NCBI GenBank assembly: GCA_963922565.1
Contig: CAWUIQ010000011.1
Location: forward strand, 1 to 64,000
Source: JBCBKL01 sp963922565
GTDB taxonomy: Bacteria > Pseudomonadota > Alphaproteobacteria > Rhodobacterales > Rhodobacteraceae
DNA length: 64,000 nucleotides
Direction of reading: 5' to 3'
In this document: one piece after another, positions 54,725 to 62,907 of the stretch
Layout of the letters: the number at the start of each line of letters is the position of its first letter
Position numbering within the stretch: the stretch's first letter is position 1
The notes under the pieces: model-generated
Seen by the model: the letters and a program-made list of their open reading frames with translations, nothing else
Database searches by the model: none
Told to the model about the DNA's origin: nothing
Program-made: the position numbers and the translations under genes

Positions 54725-55279
54725 TTACTGTCGGCCAAGTTTGAGACGGATCGTCTGACCGTCCTCAGCCATCTCGCCCATCACAACGGTCAAGTTTTCT
54801 GTCCCGTGTTGTCGGATGCGACCCGCCAAGTCGTAGTGCCCAGCATACTTGACGTCGAAAAACCCATCGAAATTACCAGCCCTCAACAGAGGCACCCAGT
54901 GCTGATCATCTGGGAGCTTGGCAACCGCAAAAAACCATGACCCGCCCAATGTCAGGTTTTCTTCTGTAGCGTAGACGGGCTCAGTTTGCCCCAAGACCCT
55001 CGAGTATTTCGCGATCCAGCCTGACCGATCGTTTTGACTGGCGGCAAGAGCTATGTCAGCCTGGTTCCTATTCCAAACGATTATCGGGAGGCCATTGAGT
55101 GGCAGAATACGCACGTCTCCAGGTTCAAAGTCGGCTACGTTTATGTATGGAGATTGCGCTTGGGTCTTGGCCATCACATCGGAAGACGGCAACCCGGTTC
55201 GCACCAGAAAGTACCCGGCGACCGATACGGCCAGAAAGATCGCTGCAGCGGCAGCAGTATTCAGGAAACTTGTTTTCAT
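54725..55279 (-). CDS. Rieske-like protein without iron-sulfur ligands
   Basis: A 184-aa protein with an N-terminal membrane anchor (about 8-27). Its sequence follows the cytochrome bc1 Rieske subunit (PetA): the anchor, SSDVMA, the FEPGDVRILPLNGLPIIV strand pair, and the C-terminal AGNFDGFF...GHYDLAGRIRQ block, which matches PetA GHYDxxGRIR. But the two ligand loops are changed: PDDQHWVPL (123-131) replaces CTHLGCVPL, and FDVKYAGHYD (141-150) replaces FCPCHGSHYD. All Cys and His ligands are lost, so no [2Fe-2S] cluster can bind in the usual way. ATG 55279 is preferred to the upstream GTG. Confidence 0.72.
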   Translation of the reverse strand: MKTSFLNTAAAAAIFLAVSVAGYFLVRTGLPSSDVMAKTQAQSPYINVADFEPGDVRILPLNGLPIIVWNRNQADIALAASQNDRSGWIAKYSRVLGQTEPVYATEENLTLGGSWFFAVAKLPDDQHWVPLLRAGNFDGFFDVKYAGHYDLAGRIRQHGTENLTVVMGEMAEDGQTIRLKLGRQ

Positions 55280-55413
55280 ACCCGTCAAATCCGGCACCAT
55301 GAATCATCAACGCAGAGAACCCAAATTGGGTGTGGGTTCCTGGCTACCACCAACCGAGAGTATTAGGATGATTACCTGCACATACCATCCAAAAGTTGCT
55401 GGCGGCGTTATTG

Positions 55414-55596
55414 ATGAGACTGATTAAAGGCATCTGGAACTATGGTTTTGTTCTTGGGATCTTGTTTGCTCCCATTGTCGGGTACGTGATTTCCGAAGAT
55501 GTGCGTCAAACGGATTACATCATACCAAGACTGATTTTCTTCTACGGCCTTGCGATCGGCCCGATTGTTCTTGGTGCGGTGATAAATCGAAAGTGA
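55414..55596 (+). CDS. Small membrane protein of unknown function
   Basis: A 60-aa protein, MRLIKGIWNYGFVLGILFAP onward, with two membrane helices (about 10-26 and 39-57). No family recognised and the ribosome site is weak. It is divergent from the Rieske-like gene with a 134-bp gap. Confidence 0.45.
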   Translation: MRLIKGIWNYGFVLGILFAPIVGYVISEDVRQTDYIIPRLIFFYGLAIGPIVLGAVINRK

Positions 55597-55725
55597 TCTT
55601 CGCCTACTTCAGAATGCGTGCTCGCAAGCAGCTTCCCCGAACCCCTACCAATAACCTAACGCACTCGAAAAAACCGTTAACCCTTCCAAAACCTGCCTCC
55701 ACCGCACGCCCCTGCCGCGCCGCAG

Positions 55726-55843
55726 AAATCGTACAGTCTCACGGCCAAATCGTACGATTTCCTCAAAACACCCCAAAATCGGCTCTCTCGCGGTCGGGCG
55801 AAACTGTGCATTTTCAGGTCGAAAACGTACGCTTTGGGGTGTT
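55726..55843. repeat. Spaced GTAC repeats and an inverted repeat
   Basis: Four related motifs AAA-NN-GTAC (third copy GTGC) start their GTAC/GTGC core at 55731, 55752, 55806 and 55827: two pairs with exactly 21-bp spacing. One copy forms the 14-bp palindrome AAATCGTACGATTT (55747-55760). AACACCCCAAA (55767-55777) and TTTGGGGTGTT (55833-55843) are perfect inverted arms. This lies in the 282-bp gap between the small membrane protein gene and arfB, which converge; no convincing gene is seen in the gap. Confidence 0.5.
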
Positions 55844-55878
55844 ACCCCCACCGGGCGGAGCGTTTGCCCGGGGCCCCG

Positions 55879-56301
55879 TCACTCGTCGGGGTTAACCTTT
55901 CTGCGGTGCAGCTTAACACTTCCCCGTGCTTTCTTTGCATCGACCCGTCTGCGCTTGGATGCCAGCGTGGGTCGCGTGGCGATCCGGCGTTTGGGCGTGA
56001 CAGAAGCCTTTAGGATCAACTCTTTAAGCCGGTCCCGTGCGATCTCCCGGTTCCGTGCCTGGCTGCGGGTTTCGTCGCATTGGATGACGATTGCCCCGTC
56101 TTTCGTCCATTTTCGCCCCGCCAGCCGTTTCAGCCGTGTTTTCAGGGCTTTAGTCAGATTTGGCGAGCGTTCGGCCTCGAATCTCAGCTCTACGGCCGTC
56201 GAAACCTTGTTAACGTTCTGCCCGCCCGGCCCCGACGCCCGCACAAAGCTCTCCGTCAGTTCCCAGTCTGCGATCTCGATTTCTTCGGTTACCCGTAACA
56301 T
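55879..56301 (-). CDS. arfB: Alternative ribosome-rescue factor ArfB
   Basis: A 140-aa peptidyl-tRNA hydrolase (YaeJ/ICT1 type) that frees ribosomes stalled on mRNAs lacking a stop codon. The catalytic GGQ is in VRASGPGGQNVNKVSTAVEL, and the basic C-terminal tail (KRRIATRP to KLHRRKVN) that enters the empty mRNA channel is present. ATG 56301 is preferred; TTG 56313 would add four residues. It sits just behind an intrinsic terminator and a small leader ORF. Confidence 0.93.
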   Translation of the reverse strand: MLRVTEEIEIADWELTESFVRASGPGGQNVNKVSTAVELRFEAERSPNLTKALKTRLKRLAGRKWTKDGAIVIQCDETRSQARNREIARDRLKELILKASVTPKRRIATRPTLASKRRRVDAKKARGSVKLHRRKVNPDE

Positions 56302-56317
56302 CTTGCTATCCAACGAA

Positions 56318-56343
56318 AAGGGCCGCCCATCAGAGCGGCCCTT
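56318..56343 (-). terminator. Intrinsic terminator directly upstream of arfB
   Basis: Minus-strand stem AAGGGCCGC / GCGGCCCTT with an 8-nt loop and a TTTT run. The hairpin ends only 16 nt before the arfB ATG, so it lies in the arfB leader and after the small ORF. It therefore looks like an attenuator. Confidence 0.72.
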
Positions 56344-56368
56344 CGAAAGCTTCGGAGGCGGGGCCGGT

Positions 56369-56417
56369 TCAGGCCGCAGCCAACGTGGTTTGTTTTCCTA
56401 AAGGGTTGCCTTTAAAG
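56369..56417 (-). other. Possible +1 frameshift site, hairpin and frame extension
   Basis: At the end of the leader ORF, CTT-TAA could shift +1 to read TTT-AAA; the new frame gives KGNPLGKQTTLAAA and stops at TGA (56371-56369). A G-run (GGGGG) sits 6 nt before CTT, somewhat like the prfB frameshift signal but with wider spacing. The TTTTCC-TT-TAAAGG and CCTTTAGGAAAA arms form a 12-bp hairpin over the stop codon. Frameshifting is inferred, not shown. Confidence 0.4.
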
Positions 56418-56468
56418 GAAAATCCCCCACGCTGTCCCGACACCTCTCTCCAACATCTTTCTCGACAC
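56412..56468 (-). CDS. Leader peptide ORF upstream of arfB
   Basis: An 18-codon ORF MSRKMLERGVGTAWGIFL, GTG at 56468 and TAA at 56412-56414; ATG at codon 5 is an internal alternative. It has an exceptionally long Shine-Dalgarno sequence 7 nt upstream, which is strong evidence that it is translated. The +1 extension is described under the next-listed region. It is followed by an attenuator-like terminator and arfB. I know of no named family. Confidence 0.6.
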   Translation of the reverse strand: MSRKMLERGVGTAWGIFL

Positions 56469-56469
56469 T

Positions 56470-56484
56470 GGATCACCTCCTTTC
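56470..56484 (-). promoter_or_regulatory. Extended Shine-Dalgarno sequence of the leader ORF
   Basis: GAAAGGAGGTGATCC on the minus strand is complementary along all 15 nt to the 16S rRNA 3' end (GGATCACCTCCTTTC), far beyond the usual 4-6 nt. It lies 1 nt from the GTG start region with the GGAGG core 7 nt before the GTG. Confidence 0.8.
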
Positions 56485-56536
56485 AGTTGTTGAACTCACA
56501 TCCAAGGATGGGAACCTCGCGCCAAAAGTCAAGAAG

Positions 56537-57157
56537 TCAGGCCGTCTGACCCCGATTTGCGGTGATAATCCGGAACGGAATGAGTGCAATTAAGGCAAGC
56601 GAAAGCTTAACGCCCCAATCCGCCACCGCCAAAGAAACCCAAAGCGGCACCACCGGCCCAAATCCAAGCAGCGGCAGCGCTTCGTTTGCCCATGCGACAT
56701 CAGTTGTCGGATCCACAAAGCTGAGGCTGGCGGAGAAGGCGATCGAAAAGAACAGGATGGTATCGACCGAGCTTCCTACGATCGTCGACACGAGAGGCGC
56801 GCGCCACCAGGCACCCCGCCGCAGGGCAGAGAAGATACCGACATCAAGCAATTGCGCCGTCAGGAAGGCGATGCCTGATCCAACCGCGATGCGGAACGTG
56901 ACCAGCGGCCCGAACTCTCCCATGATCTGGGTCCCGATCAGCGAGCAGAACACCCCAACGATAAAGCCAGCAAACACGACACTGCGCGCCGGACCAGCGC
57001 CGTAGACGCGGTTCATGATGTCCGTGACGAGGAACGCCAGCGGATAGGTGAACGCGCCCCAAGTCAGCCACTGGCCAAAGAGGAACTGGACGAGGATATT
57101 CGAGGCCAGCACGATAGCGGCCATGGCAATGATGCCGGGAAGAGTTTCGCGTGTCAT
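56537..57157 (-). CDS. yhhQ: Queuosine precursor transporter, YhhQ/VUT family
   Basis: A 206-aa inner-membrane protein with about six helices. The VUT/YhhQ signature is LVTDIMNRVYG (helix 2-3) and GSSVDTILFF late in the protein. YhhQ imports 7-cyano-7-deazaguanine or related queuosine precursors. No preQ1 riboswitch is visible upstream. A TTGACT element 5 bp after its stop may be the promoter of the arfB leader. Confidence 0.9.
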   Translation of the reverse strand: MTRETLPGIIAMAAIVLASNILVQFLFGQWLTWGAFTYPLAFLVTDIMNRVYGAGPARSVVFAGFIVGVFCSLIGTQIMGEFGPLVTFRIAVGSGIAFLTAQLLDVGIFSALRRGAWWRAPLVSTIVGSSVDTILFFSIAFSASLSFVDPTTDVAWANEALPLLGFGPVVPLWVSLAVADWGVKLSLALIALIPFRIITANRGQTA

Positions 57158-57247
57158 TTTGGTGCCCGTTTTATCAAGGTTGCGGCGACTTGGCCCGGCG
57201 ACCTGCCGGACTGGCGCGTCTTAGTGACGTCCAAACTGAGATACAAC

Positions 57248-58093
57248 CTAATCTTTCAGGACATATTCAACAATCTCACGGCGCTGGATCCGGAGGAAGT
57301 TGTTGTCCGACACCATCGTGATCCGGGTCTGACCCTGGCCGTCCTGCCATACCGAGATACCCTCGAGATTGTCATGCAGACCAAGGCGCGTTTCCAGTAC
57401 CTCCGCCACGTCACCAGTTGAAACCGTTGGATCAAACCGGCGGATCCGACTGCGGAACCCTAGTGGCGACGCTGCCCGTTCCAAAAGATATAACAACCCG
57501 TCAGGGCCAAAGTCGGCGCCTACCGGGTAATATACTTCATCTACCGGCAGTTCGCGCGAGACATCCCAGACCCCGCCGCGATACCGGTACACCCGCAACG
57601 CGCTGGCATCGGCCAGCGGCCGCTCGGGGACGACATAGGCATCACCGGCGGGCGAGATTGCCAATGCCTCCAGCGATCGATTGGAGCCCAACATGGCAAA
57701 GTCTTCATGGCTCGCGATGCAGTGGAAACGATAATTCATCAGCTTGACCAGCGAAGCGGGACCTTCGTGCGAGACGTAGAGCGTGCCATCGGGTGCGATG
57801 GCTACCCCCTCGGAATCGCCGCCCGGACGCGGCCACTCGATCCTTTTGGCCGTAGCGGCCAGCAAATCATCGTTTTCATCTCTGGTGAGCTGAAGTTCGA
57901 AAAGCCAGCCCTTGTCGTTCAACGCGGTGGCCAAGCGCCCGCCGGCATCGACTTCGATCCCAGAGATGCCGTTGAATGCACGATTGCCGCCCCCAGGTAG
58001 CTGGATCACCTGGCTAAGCACTGCGACTGCGCTGCCCTCGGCCAGCACGGCCTGCGACGACAAAATCAACGCGACTGCAAGACGCCAGAGCAT
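57248..58093 (-). CDS. Exported phytase-esterase-like beta-propeller protein
   Basis: A 281-aa protein with a signal peptide (1-18, ending VLAE) and a body of the esterase-like activity of phytase family (PF13449): GISGIEVDAGGRL, GDSEGVAIAPDGTLYVS, LEALAISPAGDAYVVPER and DNNFLRIQRREIVEY are typical propeller-blade repeats. The enzyme substrate is unknown in bacteria. The first 28 bp overlap the end of mepA, so the two are coupled. Confidence 0.85.
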   Translation of the reverse strand: MLWRLAVALILSSQAVLAEGSAVAVLSQVIQLPGGGNRAFNGISGIEVDAGGRLATALNDKGWLFELQLTRDENDDLLAATAKRIEWPRPGGDSEGVAIAPDGTLYVSHEGPASLVKLMNYRFHCIASHEDFAMLGSNRSLEALAISPAGDAYVVPERPLADASALRVYRYRGGVWDVSRELPVDEVYYPVGADFGPDGLLYLLERAASPLGFRSRIRRFDPTVSTGDVAEVLETRLGLHDNLEGISVWQDGQGQTRITMVSDNNFLRIQRREIVEYVLKD

Positions 58094-58923
58094 TGCTGGG
58101 GTAGATCCGCGAGAACGTACTCGCGCCTTTTGACCGGTTTCGCCGGTTTCGGATCGGGTGGCGGCGGGTTCAGAATATCACGCACCCAGCGTCGCGCATC
58201 GGCGCAACCATCGCCGGCAGGCGGCGGAGCCTGGTTCACGCAGCCCCGCGCCCCGCGGGGGCAGGCCAACCGGACGTGAAAATGATAGTGATGCCCCCAC
58301 CATGGGCGAACCTTTCGCAGCCAGTCCCGGTTGCCGGTTTCATCTTCGCACATCTGAACTTTGGCGCCCGGAAACACGAAGATGCGGGCCGTGCGCCGGT
58401 CCTTGGCGGCGGCCCGGATAATCTTGTGATGGGCGCGCGTCCAACTGCCATTGACATATGCGCCCTTGGCCCGACGCATTGAAATCGATGAGATGTTCTC
58501 CCGCGCCCGGGCACTCAGCGACAGATCGTCCGCTGGCCGCATCCAGATATCGATATCAAGGCCGATTTGATGGCTTCGATGTCCGGTCAGCATCGGGCCG
58601 CCGCGCGGCTGGCTGATATCGCCAATGTAAAGCCCATCCCAACCACGCTGGCGCGAAGCAAAGCCAGACAGGTCTTCGATAAAGTCGATTGTTTCGGGAT
58701 GACCCCAATTCCGATTTCGGCTGAGACGCATGGCCTGCCATGTTGGTCCGGTTTCTGGCAGCTCGACTGCCCCCGCAATGCAGCCCTTTGCATAACCACC
58801 GAAAGGTGCCGGGGATTGCGCAGACCCCCGAGCCTTGGCTCCAAAGAGCTCTTTTGCCAGCGGCTGAGCCTGAACGGTCGATAAGCCTGCCAACAGCCAT
58901 GCGAGAATGAAGAACAACCTCAT
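58066..58923 (-). CDS. mepA: Penicillin-insensitive murein endopeptidase MepA
   Basis: A 285-aa periplasmic zinc endopeptidase that cuts D-Ala-mDAP cross-links in peptidoglycan. It has a signal peptide (1-19, ending VQAQ), the zinc motif HRSHQIGLDIDIW, and WWGHHYHFHVRLACP near the C-terminus. The proline-rich tail is longer than in E. coli. It overlaps the MFS transporter gene (4 bp) and the phytase-like gene (28 bp). Confidence 0.93.
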   Translation of the reverse strand: MRLFFILAWLLAGLSTVQAQPLAKELFGAKARGSAQSPAPFGGYAKGCIAGAVELPETGPTWQAMRLSRNRNWGHPETIDFIEDLSGFASRQRGWDGLYIGDISQPRGGPMLTGHRSHQIGLDIDIWMRPADDLSLSARARENISSISMRRAKGAYVNGSWTRAHHKIIRAAAKDRRTARIFVFPGAKVQMCEDETGNRDWLRKVRPWWGHHYHFHVRLACPRGARGCVNQAPPPAGDGCADARRWVRDILNPPPPDPKPAKPVKRREYVLADLPQQCSGVLQSR

Positions 58924-60320
58924 AATGTGTCCTCGCCCGTATCTCCATCTGCCTTAACCCAGAGTAGCAAGATCAGACCCAAAAGGAAAAGCAGAACAAG
59001 CGGCAGAACACCAAGTCGTTGACTGCCGGTCATCTGACTGGTGAGGGCGATGAGCAGAGGCGCAAGGAATGTCGTTGCTTTTCCCGACAGCGCATAAAGC
59101 CCGAAGGCTTCGGTCATCCGCTCGGCCTTGCCCTGCCGGGTCAGCATGTTGCGTGATGAAGCCTGCAGCGTTCCGCCTGCACCGCCAACCAGAGCACCCG
59201 CGACAAAGAACATTGTATCGGGCAACGATGAACCGGAGGCCACCGTGATGCCCATGACGGATGTCGGTGTAAGTGAAATGATAAAGGCGGCGGTCAACAT
59301 CAGAACGACGCATGAACCGACAATCACCGGTTTTGGTCCAAAGGCACGGTCGAGACGCCCACCGACGACGCAGAATACGGCGCCGCTGATGGCCCCGATG
59401 ATGCCGAAGATACCCACCTGGACGATGGACCATCCCAAGACGCCGAGCGCATAGATGCCGCCGAATGTATAAAGCCCGTTCAGCGCATCGCGGTACAGCA
59501 TCGACGACCCGAGATAAGCAAAGAAAGACGACCGCTGCGGCAGCGATTTGATCGTACCCCATAGCTCCTCCAGGCTGTCGGATAAGCCGCGCGAGCGCTG
59601 CGCTACGACCGGTACATCGCGCACATAAAGAAAGAACGGCACCATGAAGACCACGTACCAAAGCGCCGTGAATGGCCCAACGATACGAGTGTCGGCCCGC
59701 GTTTCGGTACTGAGACCGAAAAGGGGGTCTAGCTCTGCTATGGTCTTTCCCGAGTCCGTGGCTTGAAAGAAGACCAGCATGATGATCAGTGCGGCAACGC
59801 CGCCCAGATAGCCGAACGCCCAACCATCACCGGATATCCGCCCGCACTCCTCCTTGTCGGCAAGGCTGGGCAGGAACGCATTGGTAAAGATCGTCGCAAA
59901 TTCCATCCCGATCATACCAATGCCAAAGAACACCAATGCCCAGATGACGGAGAAGTCCGCGGGCGCGGTCCACCACAGACCGGCGGCGCCCACGATATAG
60001 AGAGCAGAAAAGAGCCGCACCCACGGCATCCGTCTGCCTGTGTTATCAGAAACAGCGCCCAGGATCGGTGCAAGTAAGGCGATCGCGATCCCGGCAGCGG
60101 TCAGGCCGTACCCCCAGTAAGCTTGGGCGTTGGCCCGCGCGACCTCGGGATCGGCACCCGCCGCCACCATCTGCCCAGCCGCGACCTGCGCGAAGTAGGG
60201 GCCAAAGATAAAGGTTAAGAGCAGCGTGTTGTAGGGCTGACTGGCCCAATCGAAAAAGTACCAGCCCCAGATCCGTTTCCGGACCGATATCCCGGACATA
60301 TCGCCTGCAAGGTCCACCAT
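58920..60320 (-). CDS. MFS transporter, UMF1/Atg22 type
   Basis: A 466-aa transporter with about twelve membrane helices. The start region KRIWGWYFFDWASQPYNTLL is the signature of the UMF1/vacuole-effluxer Atg22-like family (FDWASQ). Substrate is unknown in bacteria; amino acids or sugars have been proposed. ATG 60320 is preferred because AGGGTGGG precedes it; the longer ATG start 30 codons upstream has a poor N-terminus. It may be first in the MFS-mepA-phytase-like unit. Confidence 0.87.
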   Translation of the reverse strand: MVDLAGDMSGISVRKRIWGWYFFDWASQPYNTLLLTFIFGPYFAQVAAGQMVAAGADPEVARANAQAYWGYGLTAAGIAIALLAPILGAVSDNTGRRMPWVRLFSALYIVGAAGLWWTAPADFSVIWALVFFGIGMIGMEFATIFTNAFLPSLADKEECGRISGDGWAFGYLGGVAALIIMLVFFQATDSGKTIAELDPLFGLSTETRADTRIVGPFTALWYVVFMVPFFLYVRDVPVVAQRSRGLSDSLEELWGTIKSLPQRSSFFAYLGSSMLYRDALNGLYTFGGIYALGVLGWSIVQVGIFGIIGAISGAVFCVVGGRLDRAFGPKPVIVGSCVVLMLTAAFIISLTPTSVMGITVASGSSLPDTMFFVAGALVGGAGGTLQASSRNMLTRQGKAERMTEAFGLYALSGKATTFLAPLLIALTSQMTGSQRLGVLPLVLLFLLGLILLLWVKADGDTGEDTL

Positions 60321-60470
60321 TTTCCGCCCACCCTTCTTGTTAAGAAAGTTGAAACAGGCCGGCGGCCATGACGCAAGGTGTGGAATCCCGGCAATAGCCC
60401 GCTCCGACACCGTCTCTTGCGGGCGGCGTCATGGCGTTCTAGGTAAACGGTCACGAAGGAAGGGACCTTT

Positions 60471-60758
60471 ATGCAATCGCTCTACATGATCCTGACATTG
60501 CTGCTGGATGTCGTTTGGTTCTTCATCATCGCCCATGTGATCATGAGCTGGCTGATCCAGTTCCAGGTGCTTAATCCCTACCAGCCGTTGGTGTCTCAGA
60601 TCTGGAATGGGCTGACGCGATTGATGGAGCCGCTCTACGGCCCTGTTCGTCGCATCCTGCCACCGATGTCTGGTATCGATCTCGCACCGCTTGTCGTACT
60701 TTTGGGCGTCGCGATCCTGCGCATCATCCTTGCCAACAACGTCGGCGCTTTCGTCTAG
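60471..60758 (+). CDS. YggT family membrane protein
   Basis: A 95-aa protein with two hydrophobic segments (about 6-28 and 66-90) and the YggT motif FQVLNPYQPLVSQIW, then PLYGPVRRILPP. Function is unclear; relatives are linked to cell division or stress. AAGGGA lies 6 nt before the ATG. It precedes recQ. Confidence 0.88.
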   Translation: MQSLYMILTLLLDVVWFFIIAHVIMSWLIQFQVLNPYQPLVSQIWNGLTRLMEPLYGPVRRILPPMSGIDLAPLVVLLGVAILRIILANNVGAFV

Positions 60759-60833
60759 CAAAAACCCTTGTTCATGCTTTGGCAGTGTGTGAGTCTGTAG
60801 TTAACGAGCAGACGACAAAAACAGGCCATTCTC

Positions 60834-62873
60834 ATGAACGACGCGACGACGTTGCTGCGCGACGTCTTTGGATTTGACGACTTTCGGCCGGGCCAGCAGG
60901 AGATCGTCGAAGCGGTGGCCGAGGGCCAGGACGTGTTGGCGATCATGCCAACGGGCGGCGGCAAGTCGCTGTGCTATCAGCTGCCCGCCCTTATCCGTGA
61001 AGGTCTGACGCTGGTCATTTCTCCGTTGATCGCGTTGATGCGGGATCAGGTTCATGCGCTTCAGGCCGCGGGCGTCACTGCGGGCGCGCTCACTTCCGGT
61101 AATTCAGATGACGAGAACGATGCGGTTCTGTCATCGCTGCGCGACGGCACGCTCAAACTTCTTTATCTCGCCCCCGAGCGCTTGGGGGCATCCGGCCTGA
61201 TCGCTATGTTGCGCCGCTCCAACGTATCCCTCATTGCAGTGGACGAGGCGCATTGTGTCAGTCAGTGGGGCCACGATTTCAGACCCGACTATCTCCGGAT
61301 CGGCGCGCTCAAATCAGCTCTTGGGGTGCCTCTTGCCGCGTTTACAGCGACCGCCGACGCCGAAACCCGGGACGAAATCGTCGCCAAACTCTTTGGTGGT
61401 GCTGATCCTAAGCGGTTTCTGCGCGGCTTTGATCGTCCCAACATTCATCTGTCGTTTGCCGCAAAAGATCAGCCACGAAAACAGATCCTCGGGTTTGCGC
61501 AGGCACGACGCGGGCAGTCAGGGATCGTCTATTGCGGGACACGCGCAAAGACCGAAACACTGGCCGCCGCACTTAGAGAAGCCGGTCACAGCGCCTGTTG
61601 TTACCATGGCGGCATGGATCCCGAAGCCCGCCGCACCACCGAACGCCGTTTTCAACAAGAAGACGGACTGATCGTTGTTGCGACGGTCGCGTTTGGCATG
61701 GGGATCGACAAGCCGGATATCCGCTGGGTTGCACACGCCGACCTGCCGAAATCGGTCGAGGCCTACTATCAGGAAATCGGGCGGGCCGGTCGGGATGGCG
61801 ATCCGGCCGAGGCCCTGACTTTGTTCGGCCCCGAAGACATCCGGTTGCGCCGCCTGCAAATCGACGAAAGCGCAGCGCCGCCTGACCGACGCGCGGCGGA
61901 TCATGTACGTCTGAACGCCCTGCTCGGCCTTGCGGAAACGCTGACATGCCGGCGAACCGCGTTGTTGTCCTACTTTGGTGACGACGGGACCGATTGCGAG
62001 AACTGCGACGTCTGCCAGTCTCCGCCCGAGCAGTTCGATGGCACGACCGCGGTGCGCAAGGCGCTTTCGGCGATCTTACGAACCAACGAAACATTCGGAG
62101 CTGGTCACCTGACCGACATCCTGCGCGGGACCCAGACCGACAAGGTCCGTCAGAACGGTCACGATACGCTACCGACCTTTGGAGTTGGACAGGATCTGGA
62201 TCGCCGGGAATGGCAGGCCGTCTTTCGTCAGATGATGGGGCATGATCTGATCCGGCCCGATCCGACACGCCATGGCGCGTTGCGTCTGACTGACAAGGCG
62301 TTGCCGATCCTCCGCGATCAGCAGGGGATCATGTTGCGCAAGGACACGATCCAGAAGGCAGCACGCCAGCCTGTCATCCGTACCCACGTTTCGGAAGAGG
62401 ATGCGCCGTTGCTGTCAGCACTGAAAGCCAAGCGACGGGCATTGGCCGAGGAAGCGCGAGTGCCGGCCTATGTGATCTTCAACGACCGCACGCTGATCGA
62501 AATGGCCGAGAAACGGCCCCAGACGCTTGATCAACTGGCCGCGGTCAACGGCATTGGTGCAAAAAAGCTGAAGACTTATGGGGATGCGTTTTTGGCTGTC
62601 ATCGCGGGTGAGGCGCCGCGGGTTCATCCGCAGCGGCGAAGCCTTGCGGGGAAAGCGGCTGGATCGCTTTACGACAAGCTGCTCGAGGTTCAGGCGCAGC
62701 TTGCGCGCGGACCCGGCGGGTTTGACAAACCGCTCAGCTGTTCGGCCTCGCTGCTGGCAAAGGTGGCCCAGGTTCGTCCGGATACACAGGCAGCGATGTC
62801 GCGGTTGCTGGGTGACAAGCGGGCTGAACGTTTTGGCGCGGCCTTTCTGGACGTTCTGAGGACGGCGAGCTAG
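60834..62873 (+). CDS. recQ: ATP-dependent DNA helicase RecQ
   Basis: A 679-aa 3'-5' helicase. Walker A is TGGGKSLCYQLPA, the DEAH box DEAHCVSQWGHDFRPDY, motif VI QEIGRAGRDGDP; then the RQC zinc-binding Cys residues (CENCDVC) and winged helix, and an HRDC domain (PAYVIFNDRTLIEMAEKRPQ). The last 60 residues add a helical tail. It keeps stalled forks from illegitimate recombination. Confidence 0.95.
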   Translation: MNDATTLLRDVFGFDDFRPGQQEIVEAVAEGQDVLAIMPTGGGKSLCYQLPALIREGLTLVISPLIALMRDQVHALQAAGVTAGALTSGNSDDENDAVLSSLRDGTLKLLYLAPERLGASGLIAMLRRSNVSLIAVDEAHCVSQWGHDFRPDYLRIGALKSALGVPLAAFTATADAETRDEIVAKLFGGADPKRFLRGFDRPNIHLSFAAKDQPRKQILGFAQARRGQSGIVYCGTRAKTETLAAALREAGHSACCYHGGMDPEARRTTERRFQQEDGLIVVATVAFGMGIDKPDIRWVAHADLPKSVEAYYQEIGRAGRDGDPAEALTLFGPEDIRLRRLQIDESAAPPDRRAADHVRLNALLGLAETLTCRRTALLSYFGDDGTDCENCDVCQSPPEQFDGTTAVRKALSAILRTNETFGAGHLTDILRGTQTDKVRQNGHDTLPTFGVGQDLDRREWQAVFRQMMGHDLIRPDPTRHGALRLTDKALPILRDQQGIMLRKDTIQKAARQPVIRTHVSEEDAPLLSALKAKRRALAEEARVPAYVIFNDRTLIEMAEKRPQTLDQLAAVNGIGAKKLKTYGDAFLAVIAGEAPRVHPQRRSLAGKAAGSLYDKLLEVQAQLARGPGGFDKPLSCSASLLAKVAQVRPDTQAAMSRLLGDKRAERFGAAFLDVLRTAS

Positions 62874-62907
62874 TTCCTGAGCAACAAGATTTGGCAGGAG
62901 GGGATCC

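Noticed and set aside
55645..55851. 68-codon minus-strand ORF with repeated VRF
   Set aside because: It only reflects the 21-bp DNA repeats, has no good ribosome site and no family. Kept as a repeat rather than a gene.
56470..56484. Plus strand is identical to the 3' end of 16S rRNA
   Set aside because: No other rRNA sequence surrounds it. On the minus strand it is a perfect Shine-Dalgarno placed 7 nt before a start codon, which explains it better than an rRNA remnant.
57158..57247. preQ1 riboswitch before yhhQ
   Set aside because: The 90-bp upstream region lacks a recognisable preQ1-I hairpin and A-rich tail or type II pattern.
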